A DNA stretch of 64,000 nt from DASPOF01 sp035626155 (GTDB lineage: Bacteria > Desulfobacterota > Binatia > Binatales > Binataceae). Both the position numbers and the translations under genes were made by a program. The notes beneath the pieces were generated by a model, which searched no databases, was not told the origin of the DNA, and worked only from the letters and a program-made list of their open reading frames with translations. Shown piece after piece: positions 51,567 through 60,090 of the stretch (positions are counted from its first letter, which is position 1; each line of letters begins with the position of its first letter). The stretch covers positions 7,858 through 71,857 of the forward strand of contig DASPOF010000127.1 in NCBI GenBank assembly GCA_035626155.1. The letters are read 5' to 3'.

Positions 51567-52346
51567 TTAAACGTGGGCGCCGGCGCCGCCGCCAACATCG
51601 ATCGATGCGCCGCTGATGTAGCTTCCTCGATCCGAGGCCAGGAACGCGACCAGCCCCGATACCTCGTCGGGCCTGCCGAATCTGCCGAGCGGTATGGCGC
51701 GCGAGCGCTCTTTGGCGAACTCCTCGAGCGGCATTCCGGGCGCGAGGCGATCGCGGATGTTCTCGTATTGCGGCGTGAGAACCGAGCCGATGTTCACCGA
51801 ATTGACCAGTATCCCGCGCGGGCCGAGTTCCTGCGCAAGCGCCTTGCTGAGCGCATAGCAGGCGGCGCGATGGGTCGTGGTTGCGAACAGTCCCGGCGTC
51901 ACCACGCGCCCGGCGATCGCGTTGATATTGATTATGCGGGGCGCGCGGCTGAGTTCGAGCAGATGCAGCGCCGCACGCACGAACCGTATCTGGCTCAGTA
52001 TTTTGACCTCGTAGTCTCCGATTAGCTCAGCGTCGCTGAGCGCGCCGAACCCTCCCGGACGCGCGCCGCCGGCGTTGTTGACCAGGATGTCGAGCCGGCC
52101 GAACTCGCGCTCGACTGCGCCGACGAAGGCGGTCACGTCGGCGGGCTGGGTGACGTCGGCCCGCAGCGCAAGGCATCGCGCGCCGATCTCGAGCAGCCGG
52201 TCGCGCACGCGATTGAGGCTCTCCACTCCGCGCGCGCAAATCGCGAGGTCGCATCCCTCGCGCGCAAGTTCCATCGCGATCGCCTCGCCGAGTCCCTTGC
52301 TTGCGCCAGTAACCAGCGCGACCCTGCCGGTAAGCCCAAGTTCCAC
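51567..52346 (-). CDS. Short-chain dehydrogenase/reductase (atypical catalytic serine)
   Basis: 259-residue SDR: TGASKGLG, CARG after beta 2 (NADP-type), NNAGGARPGGFG and YALSK. A C-terminus PLGRFGRPDEVSGLVAFLAS resembles a 3-oxoacyl reductase-like branch that contains a TPQYENIR loop. The usual Ser-Ser before the active-site Tyr reads NINAIAG, so the catalytic Ser seems replaced, and the interval to the Tyr is longer than usual (about 21 residues). The start is GTG 52344-52346, with GGAGG upstream. Upstream ATGs would enter the non-conserved divergent region. Confidence 0.87.
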   Translation of the reverse strand: MELGLTGRVALVTGASKGLGEAIAMELAREGCDLAICARGVESLNRVRDRLLEIGARCLALRADVTQPADVTAFVGAVEREFGRLDILVNNAGGARPGGFGALSDAELIGDYEVKILSQIRFVRAALHLLELSRAPRIININAIAGRVVTPGLFATTTHRAACYALSKALAQELGPRGILVNSVNIGSVLTPQYENIRDRLAPGMPLEEFAKERSRAIPLGRFGRPDEVSGLVAFLASDRGSYISGASIDVGGGAGAHV

Positions 52347-52482
52347 GCTATTGCCTCCATCGCGCGCCGAAGCGCGCCGCCATTTGCGGACGGCCACAAT
52401 CATCGCCGCTTGCAAGGTGCACGCGCAACCGGTAACGCTCGGACGCCGGCCGGGCGCGCCTAAGCCGCCCGCGGTGGCGCCG

Positions 52483-53358
52483 ATGTCCTTCACCTTGAGG
52501 CTCACCCTTGCGTTCGCCGCCGGACTCGCTGCGGCAGTCGCGCTCGCGCCGCTGGTCGCGTTGGCGGCTGCGGGGGCGGGATATCATTTTCCGTTTCCGC
52601 GGATTTTCGATCGGACGGTGATGGCGACGATGCTCGCCGCGATGCTCGTCGAGGCGCGCGATCTCGATCTCGTGGGGCTGCTGCGCGCTGGATTCGCAAC
52701 GCCCGCCGCCAACGCGGCCCGCGCGCTGACCGGATTCATCGTAGCCCTCGCGATCATGACGATTCTGTTCGTCGCAGCAGCCATCCTGGGATGCGCGGTG
52801 GGAGTCCGCGGGGCGGCGTCGCTTCTTCCCCGGTTTCTCGCTTCGGCGATCGTAATCGCGATCGTCGAGGAGGCGTTCTTCCGCGCGGTCCTGTTCGGAG
52901 GGATGACGAACGACATGGGGCGTGCGCGCGCGTTGGCCGCCAGCGCGGTCGTCTATGCGTTCGCGCACGTCGTGCGCTCGCCGGAGCGCTTCTACGTGAG
53001 CGGCTTCGATGCGACCGCGGGACTGCGCGCGCTTTGGGGAAGCTTCGCCCAGCTTGCGCATCCGATTGCGGCCCTACCCACGGTCGCGGGCCTGTTCCTG
53101 CTCGGGCTCGTGCTCGCCCAGGCCGTCGTCGCGACGGGGACGGTTTATTTTTCGATCGGCCTGCACTGCGGGGTGGTGGTCGGCGCCAAGTTATGGCCGA
53201 AAATTGCCGAGGGACGGGCCGGGCTGCCCGGATGGCTCGCCGGCTATGGGCATCAGGCGCTGATAAGCGGCCCCGCCGCGTGGGCGCTCACGATCGTCGT
53301 GCTGATTGTGCTGCGGAGGCTGTCACGGAGCAGGCGGAGGCGCGGGCCGGCGGTCTGA
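52483..53358 (+). CDS. CPBP-family intramembrane glutamic endopeptidase
   Basis: Polytopic membrane protein of 291 residues with about seven helices. The family motifs are EEAFFR (in IVEEAFFRAVLFG at about residues 130-142), AFAH (VVYAFAHVV) and the late HxxxD/N-type segment (GLHCGVVVGAKLW). CPBP proteins process prenylated or other membrane substrates; the substrate here is unknown. The basic tail RRLSRSRRRRG is cytoplasmic. The start is ATG 52483. Its last 36 bases overlap the end of the convergent acyltransferase gene. Confidence 0.85.
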   Translation: MSFTLRLTLAFAAGLAAAVALAPLVALAAAGAGYHFPFPRIFDRTVMATMLAAMLVEARDLDLVGLLRAGFATPAANAARALTGFIVALAIMTILFVAAAILGCAVGVRGAASLLPRFLASAIVIAIVEEAFFRAVLFGGMTNDMGRARALAASAVVYAFAHVVRSPERFYVSGFDATAGLRALWGSFAQLAHPIAALPTVAGLFLLGLVLAQAVVATGTVYFSIGLHCGVVVGAKLWPKIAEGRAGLPGWLAGYGHQALISGPAAWALTIVVLIVLRRLSRSRRRRGPAV

Positions 53359-54441
53359 AGTCCGGCGCGAGCGGACTTCCCAGTCGTAAATCGGCGCCAT
53401 CCCGCGGGGGCGCGTGCGGAAGCGCCGATGGGTCCAGAGGAACTGCTCGGGATAGCGGCGCACGATATCCTCGACCACCTTGACGCATCTGCGCGTATTC
53501 TCGACGAGATCGGCCTTCAAGTCGCCGCTGCGCTGGACCGGGACTTCGTCCCCGATATCGATCCGATGGCTGCGCATGTCCGGTTCTCGTACCAGAAAGA
53601 CCGGCAATATCGGCGCGCCCGAAATCATCGCGAGCCGCGCAAGGCCGCTCGCCGTCGCAGCCGGCTCTCCGAAGAACGGTACGAAGATCGCCTCGCTCCG
53701 CTTCGCATTCTGATCGAACGGGATGCCGACGACGCCGCCGCTGGCCAGCGCGCGAAGCACGGCCCGCGCTGCGGCGTGCTTGCGGATGATCTCGACGCCG
53801 GTACGCTCGCGCACGAAGCTCACCAGCGCATCACCGGCGAGGAAGCGCTGCGTGTGATGCACCAGGCTTATCGGATGGCCCTGGAGCGCATGAGCGGGCG
53901 CGAGCAGCTCGAAATTACCGAAGTGCGCGGTGAGAATCAGCATGCCCTTGCCGGGGTAGCGATCGCCGAGTTCCTTCCAGTACGAATAACGGTGATAGCT
54001 GACGCGCTTGCCAAGGCGGCGGTAGAAAAATCCGCCCAGGCGCACGAACTCGGCGCCGGAGCGGCCCAGATTGATGTAGGATGCGCGCAGGATGCGGCTG
54101 CGCTCGGCCTCGGAGCGCTCGGGAAACGCTACCTCGAGATTTCTCATCCCGATTCGGACGTGCCGGCGGTCAAGCACCCACCCGAGCCATCCGCCCGCAA
54201 TTCCGATCGGATAGAGAATAAAATCCGGCAGCAGGCTCGCCGCATGGAGCGCCGCCACCATAACGAGGAAGATCGCGCGGCTCTTCCAATCCAGCACGAG
54301 CGGCTGTGCGCGCCGGTTACGCGGCGTCGCGCCGGCTGCGGTTCGCGCCGCACCATTTCGCGATACGCCGGCGCCCCGCGCCGATTCGCGCTCGCCCGGT
54401 TGCGCGCCGGGCGCGCCCGCCGATTCCTCAACCGTCGGCAT
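53323..54441 (-). CDS. LpxL/HtrB-family lipid A-type lauroyl acyltransferase
   Basis: A 372-residue membrane-anchored acyltransferase. The first about 48 residues are low-complexity Ala/Arg/Gly, then a hydrophobic helix (AIFLVMVAALHAASLLP). The catalytic HX4E motif is LTAHFGNFELLAP at about residues 180-192, followed by GGVVGIPFDQNAK and YPEQFLWTHRRF typical of LpxL/LpxM. It indicates lipid A or another acylated glycolipid. The ATG starts 3 bases after the glgC stop. The end overlaps the convergent CPBP gene. Confidence 0.9.
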   Translation of the reverse strand: MPTVEESAGAPGAQPGERESARGAGVSRNGAARTAAGATPRNRRAQPLVLDWKSRAIFLVMVAALHAASLLPDFILYPIGIAGGWLGWVLDRRHVRIGMRNLEVAFPERSEAERSRILRASYINLGRSGAEFVRLGGFFYRRLGKRVSYHRYSYWKELGDRYPGKGMLILTAHFGNFELLAPAHALQGHPISLVHHTQRFLAGDALVSFVRERTGVEIIRKHAAARAVLRALASGGVVGIPFDQNAKRSEAIFVPFFGEPAATASGLARLAMISGAPILPVFLVREPDMRSHRIDIGDEVPVQRSGDLKADLVENTRRCVKVVEDIVRRYPEQFLWTHRRFRTRPRGMAPIYDWEVRSRRTSDRRPAPPPAP

Positions 54442-54444
54442 CGA

Positions 54445-55689
54445 TTACATCAACATCCGATCGCGCTTGGGCGCCTTCGGGATCACCACCAGGCCCGAGT
54501 CGGTGACGAAAAACCGCTGGCGATCGCGTTCGAGATCATAGCCAATCCGTTCGCCCTCGGGGATATAGACGTTCTTGTCGATGATGGCGCGGCGGATGCG
54601 CGCGTGCCGGCCGATCTCGACATAGTCCATCACCACCGAATCCTCGATGTGGCTGTAAGAGTGAACGAAAACGGACCGCCCCAGCACGGAGTTGCGCACC
54701 GTGCCTCCCGAGATGATGCATCCCTCCGAGATGACCGAGTGATGCGCCTGCCCGCGCCGCCCGTCCTCATCGAACACGAACTTCGCCGGCGGCTGATCGA
54801 AGTAGGCCGTGCGCAGCGCCCAGTAGGGGTTGTACAAGTTGAGGCGCGGATGCGCATCGCGGAGATCCATGTTGGCCTCGTAGTACGCGTCGAGCGTTCC
54901 TACATCGCGCCAATAGCTCAGGTTGTCCTCGGAGTCGCCCCGGATGCGGTTGGTCATGAAATTGTAGGCGTAGACCGGCACCTTTTCGACCAGGGCGGGA
55001 ATCAGGTCGTGGCCAAAATCGTGCTCGGTCTCGGTCCGCGTCGAGTCCTCGATCAAGGCATCGCGCAGCACCTTGGGATCGAACAGATAATTGCCCATCG
55101 AGGCGAGGCACTTGCCCGGCGCGCCCGGCATCGATGGCGGTGGACGCTTGGGCTTCTCCTGGAAGCCGAGCACGCGGAGCCCGGAGTCCACTTGCACGAT
55201 GCCGAATTGACTCGCCTCCTCGACTGCGACCGGAAGCGTTGCGACGGTGACCGCCGCCTTGCGGTCGCGATGAAATTCGATCATCTGCTGAATGTCCATT
55301 CGGTAGACGTGGTCGGCGCTGAAAATCGCGACCAGGTCAGGCTTGAAGTCATCGAGCAGGTTTATGTTCTGGAAGATCGCATCGGCGGTCCCCTGGTACC
55401 ACGTCACGCCCAGACGCATCTGTGCCGGCACCGGCAGGACGAAGTGATCGGTCAACATCCCGCCGAATTGCCATCCGTCCTTCAAATGCTCGATTAGCGA
55501 TTGCGAGCGCCATTGGACCAGGACGTAGATCGCGTAGATGCCGGAGTTGATCAGGTTGGAGAGGACGAAATCGATAATCCGGTACTTCCCGCCGAATGGC
55601 ACCGCCGGCTTGGTTCGATCGCGGGTCAGGGGATGGAGGCGCGTTCCTTGCCCCCCAGCCATCACCAGCGCGAGAGTTCTCATCCCCAT
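54445..55689 (-). CDS. glgC: Glucose-1-phosphate adenylyltransferase
   Basis: Makes ADP-glucose for glycogen. It has 414 residues with MAGGQGTRLHPLTRDRTKPA (activator and nucleotide-binding signature), the FSADHVYRMD motif (metal/nucleotide site), GFQEKP, ASMGNYLFD and YWRDVGTLDAYY. A left-handed beta-helix C-terminus (GGTVRNSVLGR, IEDSVVMD) completes the fold. No glgA or glgB is in the window. It precedes the acyltransferase by 3 bases, an unusual partner. Confidence 0.96.
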   Translation of the reverse strand: MGMRTLALVMAGGQGTRLHPLTRDRTKPAVPFGGKYRIIDFVLSNLINSGIYAIYVLVQWRSQSLIEHLKDGWQFGGMLTDHFVLPVPAQMRLGVTWYQGTADAIFQNINLLDDFKPDLVAIFSADHVYRMDIQQMIEFHRDRKAAVTVATLPVAVEEASQFGIVQVDSGLRVLGFQEKPKRPPPSMPGAPGKCLASMGNYLFDPKVLRDALIEDSTRTETEHDFGHDLIPALVEKVPVYAYNFMTNRIRGDSEDNLSYWRDVGTLDAYYEANMDLRDAHPRLNLYNPYWALRTAYFDQPPAKFVFDEDGRRGQAHHSVISEGCIISGGTVRNSVLGRSVFVHSYSHIEDSVVMDYVEIGRHARIRRAIIDKNVYIPEGERIGYDLERDRQRFFVTDSGLVVIPKAPKRDRMLM

Positions 55690-56050
55690 ATCGCCTCTGC
55701 AGGGCTAAAACCCGCCCTCCAAAGACGGGGGCGGGCCGTGCAAAGTATAGGTTCCCGCGCGGCCTCGGAAAAGCCTCATCGGCCGAGCCGCCATTACAAA
55801 CTCGCGGCGGCAGCGTGCGGTCGGATGTAGCAAATGACGCATCTTTCTCGCGGCAAGGCTCGATAGTGGGACCGTCCCTATGAGGCTAACCCGGCAAATT
55901 TTCCTTGATTTTACTCGATTTCTTCCCCGCCTGCGAATTAATTTCGGAGGCACAGGCCTTGCTTGAAACCTAATCGAGGTTGCTACGTCTAAGAACAGGC
56001 AACGATCGACACAAGTCGCCGTTAGCCTTTGGGGAAGGGACGAAAAGATT
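55690..56050. other. Intergenic region between glgC and a zinc-ribbon gene
   Basis: This 361-base gap separates divergent genes. Near the glgC end a hairpin CCCGCCC/GGGCGGG (55711-55717 with 55729-55735) sits beside an AGGGCTAAAACCCGCCCT segment that resembles short dispersed palindromes found in several uncultured lineages. The 55820-55985 part is noticeably more A/T-rich than its surroundings. I find no convincing gene or terminator. The gene at 56051 is preceded by an AGGGA ribosome site. Confidence 0.4.
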
Positions 56051-56359
56051 ATGCAATCGGCACCATCAAGAAATGAAACCACTTCGGGTAACGGCCGGGG
56101 CGTGGTCTATCGGACTGCCTGCCAGAACCCGGGCTGCGGATTCACCTTTGACCTTCGTATCACTCCGGAGAACGCCGGGATGCTTGGCGGTTCCATGGCG
56201 TGTCCACGATGCAGGCGGCACGGCGGGTTCCTCAAGCCGCAAGGGCGTATCGGCGAGAAGCTCTTCGCCGCGAAGCTCTTATTCCGGCTGACGGGAGTAG
56301 GTCCCAGCACTCGCGAAGATGAAGACGTGTTCAGCGATCGGGGTGACTCCGGCTATTAA
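56051..56359 (+). CDS. Small zinc-ribbon protein
   Basis: 102 residues. A CxxxxC pair (RTACQNPGCGFTF) at about 24-29 and CPRC (at about 51-54) could bind one zinc. The rest is polar and basic, with an acidic tail (STREDEDVFSD). I do not recognise the family, and the product could bind nucleic acid or a partner protein. The ATG at 56051 follows an AAGGGACGAAAAGATT-type ribosome site. A strong terminator lies 69 bases downstream, so the gene is a single-gene unit. Confidence 0.65.
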   Translation: MQSAPSRNETTSGNGRGVVYRTACQNPGCGFTFDLRITPENAGMLGGSMACPRCRRHGGFLKPQGRIGEKLFAAKLLFRLTGVGPSTREDEDVFSDRGDSGY

Positions 56360-56427
56360 GGATCGACCCCCAATCGGCTAGACTGTCGAGGCCGTCACTA
56401 GATCCGGTTCATCCCACACGTCGTGGG

Positions 56428-56466
56428 AACGCGCCGCCCAGAGTAAGGGGCGGCGCGTTCGTTTTT
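56428..56466 (+). terminator. Strong rho-independent terminator
   Basis: AACGCGCCGCCC (56428-56439) pairs perfectly over 12 bases with GGGCGGCGCGTT (56448-56459). An 8-base loop separates them and TTTTT follows at 56462-56466. A second small hairpin CCCAC/GTGGG (56413-56427) precedes it. It ends the zinc-ribbon transcript and lies between that gene and the convergent gst gene. Confidence 0.9.
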
Positions 56467-56513
56467 GCTCGCTTACAGATCGGCGCGACGGGCTACTCGC
56501 GATGCAGGTCGGG

Positions 56514-57152
56514 TCAGCCCGCAGCGGTCGGGTCGGCGCTCACACCCTGGAGGTTGCGGATGCTCGGGCGCTCGAGCAGCCGCGCAAGCCACGCAGCCAC
56601 ATTCGCCCGATTGGCGGTGGCATCGATGCCCAGATCCTTGAGGATCAGAAGCCGCGGAACGAACCCAATATCGGCGACCGAAAACTCCCCTGCCAGAAAC
56701 TGCTGCCCCTGAAGCTCCCGGTTGAGGTAATCGAGCACTCGCTCGACGCCTTGGCGCAGGCGCTGAAGCCGGTTCAGGTCGCGCTCGGCCTCCGGCTTGG
56801 ACATCTCGACGATTAGCTGCCACACCTGCGGCGTGAATGAGGTGTCCGCGAAATCCTCGAAGAACCGCGCTCGCGCGCGCAGCCCGCTGGAGCCCACCGG
56901 CGGGAGCACCGGCGGCTCGGGATACTCGTCTTCGAGGTATTCGTTGATGATCGTCGAGTCGGAAACCGTAACTTCGTCATCGACCAGCACGGGTACCCGG
57001 CCAAACGGGTTGAGCCTCAGAAAGTCGGGCTTGCGATGCTCGCCCTGGGTGAGGTCGACGGTAACCAGATCATACGTGAGGCTCTTCTCAGCCAGCACGA
57101 TACGGACCTTCTGGCCGTAGGGGCAAGTCAGGTAGTCATAGAGTTTGATCAT
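56514..57152 (-). CDS. Glutathione S-transferase family protein
   Basis: 212 residues. The N-terminal thioredoxin-like domain (about 1-78) has a CPYGQKVR segment and the Glu/Ser glutathione motif VSDSTIINEYLED. An all-helical C-terminal domain follows, with FLAGEFSVADIGFVPRL, where the conserved Asp caps the N-capping box. The substrate is unknown. It is 13 bases downstream of rplI in the same direction, so it may be read from the ribosomal operon. Confidence 0.9.
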   Translation of the reverse strand: MIKLYDYLTCPYGQKVRIVLAEKSLTYDLVTVDLTQGEHRKPDFLRLNPFGRVPVLVDDEVTVSDSTIINEYLEDEYPEPPVLPPVGSSGLRARARFFEDFADTSFTPQVWQLIVEMSKPEAERDLNRLQRLRQGVERVLDYLNRELQGQQFLAGEFSVADIGFVPRLLILKDLGIDATANRANVAAWLARLLERPSIRNLQGVSADPTAAG

Positions 57153-57165
57153 TTCGGACTAGTCC

Positions 57166-57615
57166 TTATTCCGCAGCGACACTTACCTTCAGGCTGGCCT
57201 CGACTTCGGCTTCGAGCTTGACGGGAACGGTAAACTCTCCGAGCTGCTTGATTGGCTCGGGCAGTACGATCTTGCGGCGGTCGACGTCGAAGCCGCGCTC
57301 CCGCAACGCCCGCTCGAGGTCGAGATTGGTGACCGAACCGAACAGCTTGCCCTCCTCGCCCGCGCGCGCCTTCATCTCGAGCACAATCGCTTCCAGCTTT
57401 TCTTTGAGCGTCGCCGCGGCGACCTTCTGATGCTCCCGCTTGAGCATCGCGAGGCGCTTGGCGTGCTCAAAGGCGCGGATGTTCCTGGGATTCGCCTCGA
57501 CGGCGAGCTTGCGCGCAAGCAGGTAGTTGCGGGCAAACCCGGGGCGGACCTTGACCACGTCCCCGGTGCGCCCGAGATTCGGCACATCTTCATTGAGTAT
57601 TACTGATATGTTCAC
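57166..57615 (-). CDS. rplI: 50S ribosomal protein bL9
   Basis: 149 residues, typical of bL9. The N-terminal domain VILNEDVPNLGRTGDVVKV with the PGFARNYLLARKLA signature is followed by a long connecting helix and a C-terminal domain (LFGSVTNLDLERAL). The start is GTG 57613-57615 with a GAGGGGG site. A gap of 110 bases separates it from the upstream DUF2232 gene, longer than the other gaps in this operon. Confidence 0.97.
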   Translation of the reverse strand: MNISVILNEDVPNLGRTGDVVKVRPGFARNYLLARKLAVEANPRNIRAFEHAKRLAMLKREHQKVAAATLKEKLEAIVLEMKARAGEEGKLFGSVTNLDLERALRERGFDVDRRKIVLPEPIKQLGEFTVPVKLEAEVEASLKVSVAAE

Positions 57616-57725
57616 TCTGACCCCCTCGGGTACGCGCGCCTGGCCCCAACTTCGTTCTCACCGCAAGCGCGGGATGATTTAGCGATGGAGGCTATGTCTT
57701 TTCTCCGCGCGTCGGAAAAATACGC

Positions 57726-58682
57726 TCATATGAAATCGCTGAAATTACCCGCCTCCTGGCGGGGCGGCTTGAGGCGGCGAAAATCGATCCACATGTCGAA
57801 CACGCCCGCGACGCAAACGATTGCGGCAACCACCGGCTGCACCAGCGCGATGAAATAGATCACCCCGCGCACAATCGATGGGACCGCGAGCATCTGAAAG
57901 TAGAACGCCATGATCGCGAGCCCCTGGCAGAAGTACACCGCCGCAACGCACAGGAAGCCGTTGAGCGCGAGCGCACTCAGCGCCTGGACTGGCGCCATGA
58001 TCCCGAACCCGGTTCCGATCAGCGCCCAGATGAGCCGCTCCGGCGCCGACCATCGCAGCAGGTCGCCGAACAGCGTATAGGGAAGCCGCTGACGCCCGAC
58101 CCATCGCCAGAAAATCCTCAGATTCATCAACGCCGCGAGCGCCGCAAGCATCGCGACCAGCGCGGGGCTCAGCTTGATCGTGAGGTCGATGATCTCAGCC
58201 TGGGTATCGGCCGGCACCGCGTTCGGCATCCCGACCATCTTGTAGAGCTGCGAACCGCGCGCCATCCCGGTTGTCAGCTCGGTCTGCATCGCCTTGACCA
58301 GAGCCGCGGGCGAGCCGGTCGCAATCAGCGCCCCGAGCGTCGCCACGACCAGGAACACCGCCACCACGGCGACGACAATCACCTCGAACCGGTAACGCCG
58401 CTCGAGGAGCAAAGAAATGATCAGCGTGGCGATGCCGAACGTGGCCAGGTAGCTTGCCCCGGCGAACCATCCGGCAGCGACCGAGACCAGAACGGCGGCG
58501 AGAAGCACTGCGATCGAGCTGCGCAGGTTCGCGTGCTCGCGGCCGACCGCATAGATCAGGACGGGAGCCGGAGCGAATAACATCGCAACGCCCCCGAGGA
58601 TCGGGATGGCGCCGCCGGCCAGGAACAGCGCGGCGCCCAGCGCAGCCGCCCGAATCATCCCGATGATTGCCTTGCGCGTCAC
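57726..58682 (-). CDS. DUF2232 (YybS-like) membrane protein
   Basis: A polytopic inner-membrane protein of 318 residues with about eight helices, for example IPILGGVAMLFAPAPVLIYAVG. The two-part pattern of DUF2232 is present, with a long helical loop (WRWVGRQRLPYTLFGDLLRW). Members sit between rpsR and rplI in several phyla, as here, and have no settled function. The GTG start at 58680-58682 is 12 bases after the rpsR stop. Confidence 0.82.
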   Translation of the reverse strand: MTRKAIIGMIRAAALGAALFLAGGAIPILGGVAMLFAPAPVLIYAVGREHANLRSSIAVLLAAVLVSVAAGWFAGASYLATFGIATLIISLLLERRYRFEVIVVAVVAVFLVVATLGALIATGSPAALVKAMQTELTTGMARGSQLYKMVGMPNAVPADTQAEIIDLTIKLSPALVAMLAALAALMNLRIFWRWVGRQRLPYTLFGDLLRWSAPERLIWALIGTGFGIMAPVQALSALALNGFLCVAAVYFCQGLAIMAFYFQMLAVPSIVRGVIYFIALVQPVVAAIVCVAGVFDMWIDFRRLKPPRQEAGNFSDFI

Positions 58683-58694
58683 TCGGTTTACCGC

Positions 58695-59045
58695 CTATCC
58701 GAGGGTCGAAAATGGCAGCAGCGCGAGCACCCGCGCGCGCTTGATCGCAACGGCGAGCTGGCGTTGATGCTTCGCGCAATTGCCCGAGGTGCGGCTGGGG
58801 ACGATTTTGCCGCCTTCCGTGATGAAGCTCTGCAACGTGCGGACGTCCTTGTAATCGACCTTGAGCGTCTTGTCGGCGCAAAACCGGCAAACTTTGCGGC
58901 GGCCGCCGCCCGGACGCCTGCGCGGCCCGCCCCCGCGCCCTTCGCCGCCCTCGGGACGACCACCCCGGGGCTGCGAGCGAGACGGCTCGCGCTCATCCGA
59001 GCGCGGCCGGTCTGGGGAATGTTCGAGCCTTTCTTCCTCTGCCAT
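58695..59045 (-). CDS. rpsR: 30S ribosomal protein bS18
   Basis: 116 residues. The conserved core (VCRFCADKTLKVDYKDV, ITEGGKIVPSRTSGNCAKHQRQLA) is at the C-terminus. The N-terminal about 48 residues form an acidic, Arg/Gly-rich extension longer than in most bS18 proteins. The start ATG 59043-59045 (MAEEERLEHS) is preferred over GTG at 59048. It is part of rpsF-priB-like-rpsR. The CxxC in CRFCADK is a possible zinc site seen in some bS18 proteins. Confidence 0.96.
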   Translation of the reverse strand: MAEEERLEHSPDRPRSDEREPSRSQPRGGRPEGGEGRGGGPRRRPGGGRRKVCRFCADKTLKVDYKDVRTLQSFITEGGKIVPSRTSGNCAKHQRQLAVAIKRARVLALLPFSTLG

Positions 59046-59105
59046 CACGATTCCTTGTTCAGACTGCGCCGGCGGCCGGTTCGAGAACGCCCGTCCGCCT
59101 GCGGA

Positions 59106-59402
59106 TTATTTCTCGTCTTGCGGTTCAATCCCGCTTGCGATCACTTCAACTGCGCTGCCCGCTCCTCTGGGCCGTTGCGCGACTGCCCTAAGCCGGCCCT
59201 TTACCCTCACCACACCGCCCCGCCGGAGCATCGCCGCCGCCTCCCGGCCGCCCTCACCCGCCATCACGACGCCAAGGCGAAGGCGCTCGGGCTCAAGACC
59301 GCAATCGACGACGAGTTTCAGAACCGGCGTTCCGCCAGGAGTGGTTCTCAGCTCGGGCTCGTCGACCAGGCGGCCCGAGAGCTCAATTCGGTTCCCCACC
59401 AC
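59106..59402 (-). CDS. OB-fold single-stranded DNA-binding-like protein (PriB/SSB type)
   Basis: 98 residues with the fold signs of an SSB/PriB OB domain (NRIELSGRLVDEPELRTTPGG, VLKLVVDCGLE, GGVVRVKGRLRA). In gamma- and betaproteobacteria priB lies between rpsF and rpsR exactly here; in many others an ssb does. The protein is short and lacks an acidic SSB tail, so PriB-like is the better guess. The start is GTG 59402 or 59399, overlapping the rpsF end by about 20 bases. Restart helicase partners are not in the window. Confidence 0.75.
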   Translation of the reverse strand: MVGNRIELSGRLVDEPELRTTPGGTPVLKLVVDCGLEPERLRLGVVMAGEGGREAAAMLRRGGVVRVKGRLRAVAQRPRGAGSAVEVIASGIEPQDEK

Positions 59403-59877
59403 CCTCGTCCGGGCCTGCCTCTCCTTCGGCGCCCTCCATCATTTCTTCGGGCACGCCAAGAGATTTGTCCTCGTGCTGGGCCGAGGCGGCTGCTGCGGCG
59501 GCCGCGGCGCGAGCCTCGGCTGCCGCACGGGCCTCAGCGACGCGGCGATGGCGGGCCTCGACCTCCTCGCGGACCTTCTGGCTATCGGCGTCCAAATCGA
59601 CCAAGACCGACAGATAGCGCAGGACCGCGTCCGAAAGCCGCAGGTTGCGCTCGACCTCATTCATCACCGGTCCGGACGAGAGATAATCCAGCCGGACATA
59701 GAACCCGCGCCGCTGCCCCTTGATCTGATAGGCCAGCTCGCGCGCGCCCCACTCTTCCGCCTCGACGAGTTCCCCGGCGCCGGCGCCGATGATCCCCTCG
59801 AAGCGCTTGATGGTTTCTTTGATTTGGGATTCGCCCTGGTCCGGGCGAAGGATGAAAATCGTCTCGTAGCGCCTCAA
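59383..59877 (-). CDS. rpsF: 30S ribosomal protein bS6
   Basis: 164 residues. The bS6 core (RYETIFILRPDQGESQIKET, WGARELAYQIKGQRRGFYVRLDY) is followed by an unusually long C-terminal Ala/Arg/Glu-rich helix and an acidic Gly-rich tail (about residues 110-164). I place the start at TTG 59875-59877, where AAGGAGG (59892-59886) gives a good ribosome site and the family N-terminus begins. An upstream TTG at 59919 would add 14 residues unlike the family. It heads the rpsF-priB-rpsR-DUF2232-rplI operon. Confidence 0.94.
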   Translation of the reverse strand: MRRYETIFILRPDQGESQIKETIKRFEGIIGAGAGELVEAEEWGARELAYQIKGQRRGFYVRLDYLSSGPVMNEVERNLRLSDAVLRYLSVLVDLDADSQKVREEVEARHRRVAEARAAAEARAAAAAAAASAQHEDKSLGVPEEMMEGAEGEAGPDEGGGEPN

Positions 59878-59932
59878 TGCGCTGTCCTCCTTATGGATTA
59901 AAGCCCCAACGCGGAGCAAGGAGCAATTTTGT

Positions 59933-59961
59933 AGGATAACATCGCCTACCGAGGCTCACAA
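59933..59961 (-). promoter_or_regulatory. Probable promoter of the rpsF operon
   Basis: On the minus strand -35 TTGTGA (59961-59956), a 17-base spacer, and -10 TATCCT (59938-59933). Each box matches 4 of 6 consensus positions. The spacing and location, about 60 bases before the rpsF start codon, support it. Confidence 0.5.
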
Positions 59962-60090
59962 GGACTGCGCCGGCGCGATCGCCCTGCGGGCGCCCGTGGA
60001 CGCCGATGCTTTCTTCCCTTGCGATTGGCCGCCGACCTGCTAGAGAAGAACCGGTCAATCTCGACCACATCGCCCAGGAGGGTCCATCGC

